Shown here piece by piece: positions 35,877 to 45,275 of a stretch of 55,970 bases of DNA. Source of the stretch: Planctomycetaceae bacterium. Its GTDB lineage: Bacteria > Planctomycetota > Planctomycetia > Pirellulales > Pirellulaceae. Under the pieces are notes generated by a model. It made no database searches, was not told the origin of the DNA, and saw nothing but the letters and a program-made list of their open reading frames with translations. The stretch covers positions 1 through 55,970 of the forward strand of contig PBOG01000028.1 in assembly GCA_002724245.1 (NCBI GenBank), read 5' to 3'. Both the position numbers and the translations under genes were made by a program. The first letter of the stretch is position 1; every line of letters begins with the position of its first letter.

Positions 35877-36577
35877 CTCACATGGTCCACTCTTAGTTCA
35901 AACAAGCCACCAACTAACCGCCCAGCCACTTGCTTCTGTTGATTGCGGGTAAGCACATTCACGTTGATTACGAAGTCACCTGCTAGTTTCAGCTTTTGCG
36001 TGCTGTATTTCAAGTTTGTCTTGCCCTTTGTCGTACCTGTCAGGGTGACCTCCATCATATCAAATAAATCAGGCTGGCCACCGAAGCAGCATGTCTTCAT
36101 ATCGGGAACTAACACGAATTGCTGAACCTTACCCTGGTCTTTCACACCTGGATGCATGTAACCCTTGATAAAAACTTTCTTCCCATTCAGATCGACTGCT
36201 ACATCCGAAATCATCTTCATTGAACGGCGTTGCGGGCGTAAATCATAAAAGGAAATCCGCTGATAACCTTCTGGCACTTCCGTCAAGTAGATCCAGGTGT
36301 GCCGGCCCGTCGCGCCGCCGAACATCGCCAGACTTAAAACAATTCCAACCCAAGCAGGGCCCCGGCCAGTTAGTTCACTTGGATAGCGCTTCAATGCCCG
36401 TAATGCGATCACCCCAAAGAGCAAGCCGCACAACGCAAAGACCATAAGCGGTATTGCCAGCAAACCACCCGCTGCCAGTATCGCGAATGATACCGAAACA
36501 ATCGCCGACTTGCTCAGAGCGCGATAGGCGCCAAAATCCTTTGCTTCTGCAGAAACCGATACATCCGAGATAGTCAT
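35873..36577 (-). CDS. DUF4190/DUF3299-like membrane protein
   Basis: A 234-residue protein. The N-terminal half is a DUF4190-type membrane part with a helix pair around AIVSVSFAILAAGGLLAIPL and LCGLLFGVIALRAL and a third helix AWVGIVLSLAMFGGA. The C-terminal half resembles DUF3299: GKKVFIKGYMHPGVKDQ and QQFVLVPDMKTCCFGGQPD. The CC pair and surrounding acidic residues are possible metal ligands. I use ATG 36577 at MTISDVSVSAEAK. Its TGA overlaps the start of the second DUF3299-like gene. It follows the CPFC protein gene by 283 bases. Confidence 0.75.
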   Translation of the reverse strand: MTISDVSVSAEAKDFGAYRALSKSAIVSVSFAILAAGGLLAIPLMVFALCGLLFGVIALRALKRYPSELTGRGPAWVGIVLSLAMFGGATGRHTWIYLTEVPEGYQRISFYDLRPQRRSMKMISDVAVDLNGKKVFIKGYMHPGVKDQGKVQQFVLVPDMKTCCFGGQPDLFDMMEVTLTGTTKGKTNLKYSTQKLKLAGDFVINVNVLTRNQQKQVAGRLVGGLFELRVDHVR

Positions 36578-36860
36578 GCTACTTGCGATGCCCTTCGTGA
36601 CGAACTCACACAATCCAGCATATCAACGACTCAGGCCAGGCATCCGACAACAAGCGGTTCGCTACGCTGGTAGCGCCTCATTGTGCTTTCAGGGTGAGTC
36701 ACACCTGCTGGCCCTTCAACTCTCTCACCGCAACCAGCCCGTCCCAAATATGGATTGTAATACGTAGTCCAACCGCAGACGGTTCATCAGTGCAATCACC
36801 GCAGACTGTGCGAGCTTTCGACGCCGATCACGGCAGCTTGAGAATAACACAGCCAAGGCC

Positions 36861-38039
36861 TCAGGACGCTTTCGGATCCTTTTTGTCTACGCCAAAGGGA
36901 AAGAACGTACGTGCTCTCTTGACCGCAGCGGGATCCACCTTTTCCAGCTCTTTGATGTGTTCCTTCGACTGAGGCAATGGGCATGCTCTCAAGTAGTTGA
37001 TAACCGGAACACGTACCCAGCTCGACTTCTCGTCGGCATCTTTGAAAAGAGACACCAGCCGCGCCATCTGCGACCAGTCTTCCCATTTGGCCAGGTCGGG
37101 GATCACAAGGTCGGCAAGCTGTGGCCGGTCAAGCATATAACGCAACCCAACCAGTAACCTTTTACGCGGAATTAACTTGCTTTGAGTACCATGAAAACGA
37201 ATCGCCATAATCGCTGCGTACGTGTCGGCATATTCAGCTTTTTTGTTCTTCAGAAACAACTCTTCAATCAGTGGCATTCCTTGGGCACCACGTAATGTCA
37301 GATAGCAGGCAATCATCGCGTCCAAGCCTGCTTTCTTTCGGCGGTCTTTCGACTTCAAGAACCGTTCCAAGAGAGGCAAATCCTCTGACGTTCCACAGAC
37401 ACCTAACATCGTCAAATACAGTCGTCTACGGCTGGCAGGAACATTCTCGTCCTTGATCCACTGAATCAGTTGCTCATGGTCCATTTCCGTCTTCAGAGCG
37501 ATCACCCAGTCATAGGGGGCCTTGGCAAATTCGTCGTAAGCGTCGCGGGCCAGCATTTCATCTTCGTCTTCCAAATGCGATTGAAAGAAACGAAGTCGAT
37601 TCGCTCCCTCCGTCGGAACAGCACCAAGGCGGGCCAGATATTTCTCACCGCGCCCCGTCAGTGCAAGTGGCGTAGTCCACATAATCTTGGGCGGATCCAC
37701 TCCCATGATCAAGAAAGACTGCCCCGGCTTAGCCTTACCGAAATACAAAGTCGAAATCCGTTTCAATTTTCCAACTAGTGACTTCCCCTTGAGCACTTTG
37801 GTGATCTCAAACACTGCCTTGGGAACATCTTCTCCCGACAATTTCCCAGGCTTGGCATCCTTCTTCGCCGCAGGAGGACCACTTACCAGACGGGTCAAGG
37901 CAACCACATGCATCGACGCAAATTCTTCGGTGAACGTCTGAGACTGGGCAGCACAGAAAGGGCAGGCCAGTGCCTGGCGTGCAACCGCGTCAAACGCCAG
38001 AACCAACAGCACTATCGAGAGGACAACGCGTCGCACCAT
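36861..38039 (-). CDS. Exported protein with N-terminal CPFC motif, function unknown
   Basis: A 392-residue protein with a clear signal peptide (MVRRVVLSIVLLVLAFDAVA). Cleavage would leave ACPFCAAQSQTF at the mature N-terminus, a CxxC pair that could bind metal or do redox chemistry. A domain of about 130 residues (MHVVALTRLVSGPP, FLIMGVDPPKIMW) is followed by a helical, HEAT-like second half with repeated pairs such as SEDLPLLERFLKSKDRRKK and AQGMPLIEELFLKNKK. I know no name for it. It lies between the FtsX permease and the DUF3299-like pair, all on the same strand, and probably belongs to that system. Confidence 0.8.
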   Translation of the reverse strand: MVRRVVLSIVLLVLAFDAVARQALACPFCAAQSQTFTEEFASMHVVALTRLVSGPPAAKKDAKPGKLSGEDVPKAVFEITKVLKGKSLVGKLKRISTLYFGKAKPGQSFLIMGVDPPKIMWTTPLALTGRGEKYLARLGAVPTEGANRLRFFQSHLEDEDEMLARDAYDEFAKAPYDWVIALKTEMDHEQLIQWIKDENVPASRRRLYLTMLGVCGTSEDLPLLERFLKSKDRRKKAGLDAMIACYLTLRGAQGMPLIEELFLKNKKAEYADTYAAIMAIRFHGTQSKLIPRKRLLVGLRYMLDRPQLADLVIPDLAKWEDWSQMARLVSLFKDADEKSSWVRVPVINYLRACPLPQSKEHIKELEKVDPAAVKRARTFFPFGVDKKDPKAS

Positions 38040-38345
38040 GACCTACTCTCTCTTGAATGAAAAATTGAATCGAAGTGGCAAGGCAAACGGCCGAAATCGA
38101 AAACCTCTGACCGCGCACTACAGCGTTCGCGGGGTGTCGGCAATCAAGTCAGGCAGACGCTTACGCCTCTACCTGGCGGTGCGCCGCATCGACTGACGAC
38201 AACACCGATAATTCGCAAGGCTCTATTTACTCATATTCGAGTAGCAAACGCAACTTAAGAATCACCCTGGAAAACCACCTTATCTCACATCAACGACACG
38301 TTCATCATGCCAACACCACCCGGCGATGGAATTCCACGCCACGGT
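38040..38345. other. Intergenic spacer within the ABC/DUF3299 cluster
   Basis: About 305 bases between the permease and the CPFC gene. A small dyad (TACTC...GAGTA near 38228-38243) is the only structure. No open frame of note. It may hold a promoter for the downstream three genes. Confidence 0.45.
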
Positions 38346-39950
38346 TTATTTACCCAAGGAAGCAGCGACATCGGTGCGGTAGGCCACGGCCGCGGGTGCA
38401 AATCCGACCAAGACTGCCAACCCGATCAATCCCGGAACAATTAACAATTCCGGAGAAATCATCAATCCCAGATGGTCCTGAGCACCCAGTAACGTCCCTA
38501 AATCGATCGTCGCCGGGGCAATGTCAAAAAAACCGATAGACACCCCTGTATAGGATTCAATCAACGGTGACAGCAAGGCGGACAAGCCATGTGCCGCAAC
38601 CCAGCCACTCACTCCACCTAACAGGGCGAGCATAACTGATTCCAGCAAAATCACAGCCATCACGGTTTCGCGTCCAGCACCCAGGGCCCGCATTACTGCG
38701 ATCTCGTGTCGTCGCTCACTCATTGAGTTGTAAATACTGACCATAATACTGACTCCAGACACCACACAAATCATCACCGTCAGTCCCAGCAACACCGCCT
38801 GCAGCGGACGGACCAGTACATTAAACAGCCTAAACACTTCTTCTACAGGCAGGACAGCTTGCGCCACATTCCCTTCGTCAATCAGATTCTCCATAAATAT
38901 CGCATGACTGGCTTGCCTGGTGTTCAACAGTACGGCGGTTACCTCGCGTTGTTCCACAGGCAAGGGGGTCAAGAACTCGTCGGTTTCCCCAGCAATCTGA
39001 GGCGATGCCATTTCTTCCTCATCGTCGCCCACTTCGACCGGCTTGGCATGATCTTCCATCAGGTAAAAACCTTCCATGTTGATAAATACCGCACGATCCT
39101 GTGGCGTCCCGGTTGGGCTGAGAATCCCGACAATCGTAAATTCTCGAGCATGTGCTTCACCTTCTTCTGCACCGTGCGAAGGTGCCACCCGCTGGCCAAT
39201 CTTCAAAGCCAATTCACGAGCAACCACCGCACCTACGACGGCTTCAAAATACGAATTTTCCTGGCTCCAAGTCTTGAAGTTCCGGCCTTGCTGGAATTCG
39301 TAAACCTGGTCTCGATTGTCACCGTAACGCAGTTCATCAAACATCTGGGGAACCGTCCCGACTACTCGAAATTGATCGAGATAGTCTCCCAGACATAAAG
39401 GGATAGCAAGGTCGATGAAAGCGCCGTAGCGTGTCTCTCTGCCAACTTCAAGAGCCGCTACACGAGGCCTGCCCGACCGCTGCACAAAAAACTCGCTGTA
39501 GTCCCATTGCTTCGCAGTCGCTTCTTCGATTGCGTCGGCAACAACACACTCAGCCAGGGCCGCAATTCCGCCCGCGCCGTGCCCCACCAGGGCGCCCGTG
39601 AGCCGGGCATCCCAGTTCATATCGAAAGCCTGCCTCTGCAGAGAATTCTGGTACTGCTGATCGCGTTCTGGCGTCGGAAAAAACTCCAGAAAGTAATCGT
39701 AGGGAATGTTCTCGATCGGATCACTCAAGTAATAAACCGAATTCAACGTTAACTGCAGACTACCGCCTTTGGCACCAACAATCATGTTGTAGCCAAAGCT
39801 TGAGTTCCGCCGGAACGACTCCGACAGAAGGCCATAAATGGCCAGAACCGTCACCACCAGGGTCACGCCCAAAGCCATCGATGCAGCAGTCAACAACGAG
39901 GCTAATCCCCGCTGCCGAATACTACGCCAAGCAATTGTCCAAAGACTCAT
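38346..39950 (-). CDS. FtsX/MacB-type ABC transporter permease
   Basis: A 534-residue permease of the LolC/LolE/MacB class: one helix near the N-terminus (LLTAASMALGVTLVVTVLAIYG), a large exported domain (about 45-370), and three C-terminal helices starting at LLGLTVMICVVSGVSIMVSIYNSM, with the coupling-loop motif ERRHEIAVMRALGAG. Such permeases work on substrates at the outer face of the membrane rather than moving them through it. ATG 39950 has AGGTG 6 bases upstream. The ATPase gene is 223 bases upstream on the same strand. Confidence 0.9.
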   Translation of the reverse strand: MSLWTIAWRSIRQRGLASLLTAASMALGVTLVVTVLAIYGLLSESFRRNSSFGYNMIVGAKGGSLQLTLNSVYYLSDPIENIPYDYFLEFFPTPERDQQYQNSLQRQAFDMNWDARLTGALVGHGAGGIAALAECVVADAIEEATAKQWDYSEFFVQRSGRPRVAALEVGRETRYGAFIDLAIPLCLGDYLDQFRVVGTVPQMFDELRYGDNRDQVYEFQQGRNFKTWSQENSYFEAVVGAVVARELALKIGQRVAPSHGAEEGEAHAREFTIVGILSPTGTPQDRAVFINMEGFYLMEDHAKPVEVGDDEEEMASPQIAGETDEFLTPLPVEQREVTAVLLNTRQASHAIFMENLIDEGNVAQAVLPVEEVFRLFNVLVRPLQAVLLGLTVMICVVSGVSIMVSIYNSMSERRHEIAVMRALGAGRETVMAVILLESVMLALLGGVSGWVAAHGLSALLSPLIESYTGVSIGFFDIAPATIDLGTLLGAQDHLGLMISPELLIVPGLIGLAVLVGFAPAAVAYRTDVAASLGK

Positions 39951-40173
39951 CAGAACACCTGGACTCCGACAAACCCCAGCGGGACCGCACGCGATACGAC
40001 ACCACGACAAACTCGGCCTGACTGAATCACCAAAGAACGCTCCATTCCGCACTACTCGCTGCAGTACCTCTCATTTCCCATATCTGACAGCGCCACATCT
40101 GGCATCCATATGCAGCAGGCTCCCCCTCACTTCCACTCGGGATCCCTTTAGACTGCGTTGCGTTTGCCTGTAC

Positions 40174-40872
40174 TTACCCATCATCAGCCGGCATCCTCTC
40201 TCCCTGAACGACTCCAACGCGGTTGATCTCTTCGAGATGGTCTATTCGATCAAACTGGCGGGCCACTTCAGCGCCATGCGTGACCATCAGTAATGCGATC
40301 TTCTCCTCCTGACACGTATCGCGTATGAGATCGATCATGTTCTGCTGATTGGCGGGGTCAACATTGGCAGTCGGCTCATCCGCCAATAGTAAACGTGGCC
40401 GGTTCGCCAGCGCACGTGCCACAGCCACTCGCTGCTGCTCGCCAACCGACATGGACTGCGGCTTATGTTTGACGCGATGAGCTAACCCGACGCGTCCCAA
40501 CAGGTCCTGGGCGCGGTCGTGATCACGTTTTCGGCGGGCGAACGTCATCCCCAACAGAACGTTTTCAAGGGCCGAAAATCCTGGCAGCAAATTGAACGTC
40601 TGAAATACGTAACCCAAATTAGCTGCGCGCAGTCGATCCCTGCCGGCTTCCGAAAGCTTACTTAAATCCAAACCATCCAAGACCACCTTGCCGCTATCAA
40701 CTGTCCGAATCCCGGAAATGACATGAAGCAAAGTCGTCTTGCCACAACCACTGCGCCCCAACAAGACCATCTGCTCTCCCTCTTGTATTTCAAATAAGGG
40801 AATATCCAGGATCTCGAGGGTCTCTCCGTTGGGCTGGCGGAAGGACTTTCGGACGTTTTCAAGTCGCAACAT
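40174..40872 (-). CDS. LolD/MacB-type ABC ATPase
   Basis: A 232-residue ATPase: Walker A GRSGCGKT (39-46), signature SVGEQQRVAVARAL, Walker B LLLADEPTANVDP and H-loop MVTHGAEVA. The signature reads SVGEQQ in place of LSGGQ, common in this branch. MLRLENVRKSF fits the usual start, so I use ATG 40872; an ATG at 40932 is also in frame. It is the natural partner of the FtsX-type permease downstream. Confidence 0.92.
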   Translation of the reverse strand: MLRLENVRKSFRQPNGETLEILDIPLFEIQEGEQMVLLGRSGCGKTTLLHVISGIRTVDSGKVVLDGLDLSKLSEAGRDRLRAANLGYVFQTFNLLPGFSALENVLLGMTFARRKRDHDRAQDLLGRVGLAHRVKHKPQSMSVGEQQRVAVARALANRPRLLLADEPTANVDPANQQNMIDLIRDTCQEEKIALLMVTHGAEVARQFDRIDHLEEINRVGVVQGERMPADDG

Positions 40873-41108
40873 CGTAATCGGCAGAAACCGAGATGAGGGG
40901 GTATTCGTGTTGCACGATTGTTGACCAAACATTCAAGCCGCGTCAAGGACTAATCAGCTGATGCGAAGGCAGATAGTTGGGGCGCTCGCGCCCAACAGCC
41001 CTTTCAGTCTTTCACCTGTTCCAGGTTATTCGAAAAGCAACCGCATATTGCTTTGGCACCTATCAGATAGATTCCACCAGGGCTCCGCCTGCCTGCGTGA
41101 ATCGCAAG

Positions 41109-41612
41109 TTAACGACGATGCATGGCTCGACGGAGGTCCCGCGCGACGTCAGCCTTCTTCATTTCCTCACGTTTGTCGTGCAATTTCTTGCCACGACACA
41201 AACCCAAGAGCACTTTCGCAACCCCCCGTTTGTTGAAATAAAGTTTCAAGGGGACGAGAGTCAGGCCCTTCTCGTGGGCCTGCCCGGCAAATTTACGAAT
41301 TTCACGCTGATGCAGAAGCAGTTTCCGGGGTCGTTTCGAATCATGGTTCCAAATGGTTGCCTGCCGATACTCAGGAATGTCACAACCCAGCAACCATACC
41401 TCACCATCACGCACACGAGCATACGATTCATCAAGCGAAAGCCGGCCATCTCGCATACTCTTGACTTCACTACCCAGCAGCACAATTCCACATTCAAGTG
41501 TTTCCAGCACTGCAAACCGGTGGCGTGCTTTCCGATTCTCCGAAATCGTTTGCAAGCTATTGGACTTAGCCTTATCGGCCTTGCCGCTCAGCTGCTTGTT
41601 TTTCTTGGCCAT
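41109..41612 (-). CDS. smpB: SsrA-binding protein SmpB
   Basis: Binds tmRNA and delivers it to stalled ribosomes for trans-translation. The 167-residue protein has LETLECGIVLLGSEVKSMR, LDESYARV, NHDSKRPRKLLLH and a basic C-terminal tail that in SmpB enters the mRNA channel. ATG 41612 lies inside the end of the upstream TPR-like gene (41-base overlap), so translation is probably coupled. No tmRNA gene is seen in the window. Confidence 0.95.
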   Translation of the reverse strand: MAKKNKQLSGKADKAKSNSLQTISENRKARHRFAVLETLECGIVLLGSEVKSMRDGRLSLDESYARVRDGEVWLLGCDIPEYRQATIWNHDSKRPRKLLLHQREIRKFAGQAHEKGLTLVPLKLYFNKRGVAKVLLGLCRGKKLHDKREEMKKADVARDLRRAMHRR

Positions 41613-43353
41613 CCGTGGGTGATTTCTCGGTTGCCGGGGGAGACGTCTCTTGAACGTCCTCGGGCTGTTTCTCTGCCCCATCACGGTCCGCTGGGGCAAC
41701 GACCGCATCGGCGTCGTCAGCCACATCCAATTCCTTCAGGCCTTCAGCACGCCGAAACGCATTAGCCATTTCCATCAAGGGAAAATCGGTGGGAAAAGGA
41801 AGGTCCAGTTGACTCAACAGACGTTCATACGACAGGGTCGAGTGGTAAACATCTTCCGATGTCACGTCACCCATGAGATTCGGATACTGTTTGTAAATGT
41901 CACCCCAAATGACAAAAGCTTCCTCGAAAGCCGTTCGAGCCTCGTCTAACTTGGTCGCATCAAGCAATTCCTCACCTTCATGAACCAAACGCCGGGCTCG
42001 TAATGTTGTCTCCAATTGCTCTACGTCGCAACGGGTTTTCCAGTATTCGTAATTAACAATCGAACGGTAACGTTCAATTCGATCGGCCTGCAACTCAAGA
42101 TCGCTTGCCTGCTGCGCTATGGCTCGAGCCTTAACGCGGTGGGCCTTTGGAAATCCCGAGTGAGCCACCATTTCTTGAGGCAGAACAATAAGTAACTTCT
42201 TCGACATCTCGACGTTACCCCAGTCCATCATCGTCCGCTCTTTGTCAGGCTTTGACAACGCAGACTGCATCTCTTCGGGCAGCGTGGAACGTTTTGCCTT
42301 CAAGATTTCTTCCTTCAAACCTGGCTTGTATTGCTCCAGGTCCGAGACAATTTCCTGGTTCTGCTTATGCAAGTCCTCAAGTTCATTCAACCGGAGATTA
42401 ACTCCCCATGTTGTCGGAATCTGTCGGTTCCCAAAAAGATCCCATTCATCAGAAGCAAGCTGCCAGGCCGATAGCAGCAAATCAAAATACGCCTCTTGCT
42501 CCAGAGCAGTGGCATAATTGATCGGAGCCATCGCCACGTTGGAATGGTAAATCAAGGGACTCTTGCCGTAATAGCTCGTGATATTGTCCTTACCCTGGTA
42601 AGTCGTGATGCTTTGAATGTCATTCCTGAGCCCTCGGTTCAGGATGACTTCTTGCCCTAATTTGAACCAGAGACGAGAAGCAAGCCAGTTGTCAGGTAGT
42701 CGGTCGGGACCGAGCACCTCGAAAGAATCCATGTCAATTCCGGCGCGCCTGCGAATGGGACGCATATCTGCGTGGAATTCGTCATCAACACGAAACAAGC
42801 GACGGTATTGCAGCTTTTCATCCGCAAGTCCGATCTTCTGGCCAGTAAACCAGCCGACACTCCACAGTAACCGAGGATGACTTCGGTTGAACTCGGTACC
42901 TTCCAACAAGTACCGAATGCCCCGCGTCACCCAGCGATACCGATGGCGATAGTCGTCGAATTCCGCAGAGATGTTATAGGAGAGGTTATGAGCCTGGAAT
43001 TCCCAAATCGAGATAAAATTAGGCTGCAACTTGGCGATCTGATTGAGTGTCGCTGCCAGGTTGTCCCAGTCTTCTCGGATCTTATAGTCGTGGGCCTTGC
43101 TCCACAGAATATTGGCAGCGACGCCACGCATGCCCAAAGTGACCAAACGCATCGATTCACTGGCAGGATCGATATCCCCCAAGCTTGCTTGCGCTAATTC
43201 TTCACGCTCTCGAACTTGAGATAGAAGGCCGCCAGGGCGGCGGCCTTGTTCCTCGGTAACAGGTGGCTGTCCGAGCCAGAACAGAGGAATCAACAGAACT
43301 GCAATCGTTCCGATGTAAACCGCTTTTCGAGTGACCGTGGCGTTTTGATTCAT
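41572..43353 (-). CDS. TPR-like membrane-anchored protein, function unknown
   Basis: A 593-residue protein with an N-terminal helix (AVYIGTIAVLLIPLFWLG). The mature part is helical with repeat-like character: LGMRGVAANILWSKAHDYK, LNQIAKLQPNFISIWEFQAH and a second half with AFEEAFVIWGDIYKQYP. The C-terminus is a charged, low-complexity tail rich in Glu, Pro and Thr. I know of no assigned function. The start overlaps the permease stop by 4 bases (ATGA), and its end overlaps smpB. It is likely the third component of the ABC-2 system upstream. Confidence 0.8.
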   Translation of the reverse strand: MNQNATVTRKAVYIGTIAVLLIPLFWLGQPPVTEEQGRRPGGLLSQVREREELAQASLGDIDPASESMRLVTLGMRGVAANILWSKAHDYKIREDWDNLAATLNQIAKLQPNFISIWEFQAHNLSYNISAEFDDYRHRYRWVTRGIRYLLEGTEFNRSHPRLLWSVGWFTGQKIGLADEKLQYRRLFRVDDEFHADMRPIRRRAGIDMDSFEVLGPDRLPDNWLASRLWFKLGQEVILNRGLRNDIQSITTYQGKDNITSYYGKSPLIYHSNVAMAPINYATALEQEAYFDLLLSAWQLASDEWDLFGNRQIPTTWGVNLRLNELEDLHKQNQEIVSDLEQYKPGLKEEILKAKRSTLPEEMQSALSKPDKERTMMDWGNVEMSKKLLIVLPQEMVAHSGFPKAHRVKARAIAQQASDLELQADRIERYRSIVNYEYWKTRCDVEQLETTLRARRLVHEGEELLDATKLDEARTAFEEAFVIWGDIYKQYPNLMGDVTSEDVYHSTLSYERLLSQLDLPFPTDFPLMEMANAFRRAEGLKELDVADDADAVVAPADRDGAEKQPEDVQETSPPATEKSPTDGQEKQAAERQGR

Positions 43354-45212
43354 GCCGCGACTTCTCGTGTCTTCAAGAAAAAGTAACCAACCAAGGCTGC
43401 TGCCAAAGTATACACCAAACCGATCGTTAGATTTCGACTCAACAAACCGCCGTAAATATCAAACCCGTAGGCAACGTAATCTGTCGTATCAAATGCATTG
43501 TAATTCGGAAGGATGTTTGCAGTAAATGACATTAACAGGAGCAAACCCTGATCTACAAATTGAACCACTTTGGTCACTAACTGGTCGGAGAACTCACCAC
43601 TTAAATTCATTTGAGTCAACAAACGTACCGTCGCCTCGATCGGCCCACCGCCTTCGAGATCTCCTGTTCGGATATCAGAGACAAATTCACTGCGGAAGCC
43701 GAGTATTACGCAACTAAAAGTTGTCAACATTGCCACTGCGGCATTTAGAAATGTACTGAACATGACACCGAAAGCAGTGACCATCACCATCTGCAGCCAA
43801 ATGCCGATGTAACCCTTGAAAAAATTCATGAAAAAGGGCGCATCCGCGGACCGCACGTAAACATCACCCTGAGCCATTCCAAAATACTGAGCGCGTTCGG
43901 AGCACTGAACAATCACATTGAGTGCTCCATCCTTGCTAACTAGGTCCTTGAAAATGTCACCCTCACGTGGAATCCCGTCTCTTTCAATAACATCCAGTGA
44001 CCGGCCAAAAACAATCTCATCGATACTAAATTCTTTAGCTTCGAAGCTCACCGGAACACTTCGCATCGCTGCGCCGCTGTCAGGATTACTCAAGTAAATA
44101 CTACCCAACACGCCTCTTTCGATTTCACCCTTGAAGCTACGAAACACGCGCAAATTCAATTCCAACGACAACTGCTCTGGAAAAGCCTGTTCGGTAATAC
44201 CGCTGAAGGTCCAAATGGCCGCCGCCTGCGAGCCACCTTCAATGTACCCACGGTAGTCCCATTCCTTACCGACGTTGATTCCTTGTTGCGCTGATTGCCC
44301 GTTACGATCGAGAAACATTAATCCGCCGTAAATCGGAACGCGCGCTTGCAACCACCCCTGGGGAGGGCCGATCGAAAAAACAGGTTTGCCATCTTGTCCC
44401 GATTGTTTTACGACTCGGACCTGGTGCCAGTGGCCGCGTTGAATATCAGTCTGACCTTCACCATTCTGATGCACTTCAAACGTATGGGTATGGCGGTCTT
44501 CGGACGTAAGGGTGCCCCGCCACACCACAGGATTCTCCTCCTGTCCACCCGCCACGCCCTCAACTCGTTCGACAGACTCAACCGCGTGCGTATGGCTCAG
44601 GCCTCTGCGCACGAACAAATAGCTTCCAAACCCCATCACCACGAGCATCGCGGTACCAACCGCAACAAAGCCAAGAATTCTCCCCAATACAATTTCCACT
44701 TGGCGCACTGGCTTTGTGAGAATCGTATGGATCGTCTTATTCTTGATATCGTTGGGAAGGCTAAACGTACTCAACAAAAGCCCTAAGGCAAGCGCCAGAT
44801 ACGTCGTCATCGTCAATACGAAACTGATGTAGAGTCGGGCGGGATGTTCACTGCCGCTATCTAGAAACCAGCCAGCGAACAACAAGACCAACATGAATAT
44901 CGCAACAACAATCAGCACGCGCCGACGAACGGCCTCGTTAATCGCCAGCCGAGCCATCGCCCATACGCGCCGGGGCGATATGTGAGAAATGTCTGTGACA
45001 CCTGCCGCAACGGTGCGTGCGACGGTGTAAAACCCTTCCGAAGGACCATGCCGGGCCACGGAAAACAGGTAACACACAAAGGCCACAGTGGCTGAAAGCG
45101 CGGGCACAATCAGCAAGAACACCCCTAGCGCGCCGATTTTCATTTCGCTGCCATCGCCACCGGGCAGCAGCCACTCGAGAAAGGAGAGAAGTTCTAATTC
45201 GTCAACAACCAT
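43350..45212 (-). CDS. ABC-2 type permease with His-rich loop
   Basis: A 620-residue membrane protein. Helices lie near 27-50, 98-117, 130-150 and 182-201, then a large non-membrane region (about 203-470) and three or more helices toward the C-terminus. The coupling element IKNKTIHTILTKPVRQVEIVLGR matches ABC-2 permeases of the GldF/NosY kind. The large loop begins with a His cluster: SHTHA (206-210), RHTHTFEVH (240-248) and GHWHQV (260-265). These could bind metal. The ATPase is 63 bases upstream, and the TPR-like gene overlaps the stop. Confidence 0.85.
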   Translation of the reverse strand: MVVDELELLSFLEWLLPGGDGSEMKIGALGVFLLIVPALSATVAFVCYLFSVARHGPSEGFYTVARTVAAGVTDISHISPRRVWAMARLAINEAVRRRVLIVVAIFMLVLLFAGWFLDSGSEHPARLYISFVLTMTTYLALALGLLLSTFSLPNDIKNKTIHTILTKPVRQVEIVLGRILGFVAVGTAMLVVMGFGSYLFVRRGLSHTHAVESVERVEGVAGGQEENPVVWRGTLTSEDRHTHTFEVHQNGEGQTDIQRGHWHQVRVVKQSGQDGKPVFSIGPPQGWLQARVPIYGGLMFLDRNGQSAQQGINVGKEWDYRGYIEGGSQAAAIWTFSGITEQAFPEQLSLELNLRVFRSFKGEIERGVLGSIYLSNPDSGAAMRSVPVSFEAKEFSIDEIVFGRSLDVIERDGIPREGDIFKDLVSKDGALNVIVQCSERAQYFGMAQGDVYVRSADAPFFMNFFKGYIGIWLQMVMVTAFGVMFSTFLNAAVAMLTTFSCVILGFRSEFVSDIRTGDLEGGGPIEATVRLLTQMNLSGEFSDQLVTKVVQFVDQGLLLLMSFTANILPNYNAFDTTDYVAYGFDIYGGLLSRNLTIGLVYTLAAALVGYFFLKTREVAA

Positions 45213-45275
45213 TGTTTTTCAGCCAAAAAATAGACGTCACCGCAGGTCTAACATCACAGACGAGAGAGACAAGCC

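Noticed and set aside
40977-41765. Long plus-strand open frame of 262 codons across smpB
   Set aside because: It is antisense to smpB and the TPR-like gene, has unnatural composition and no ribosome site.
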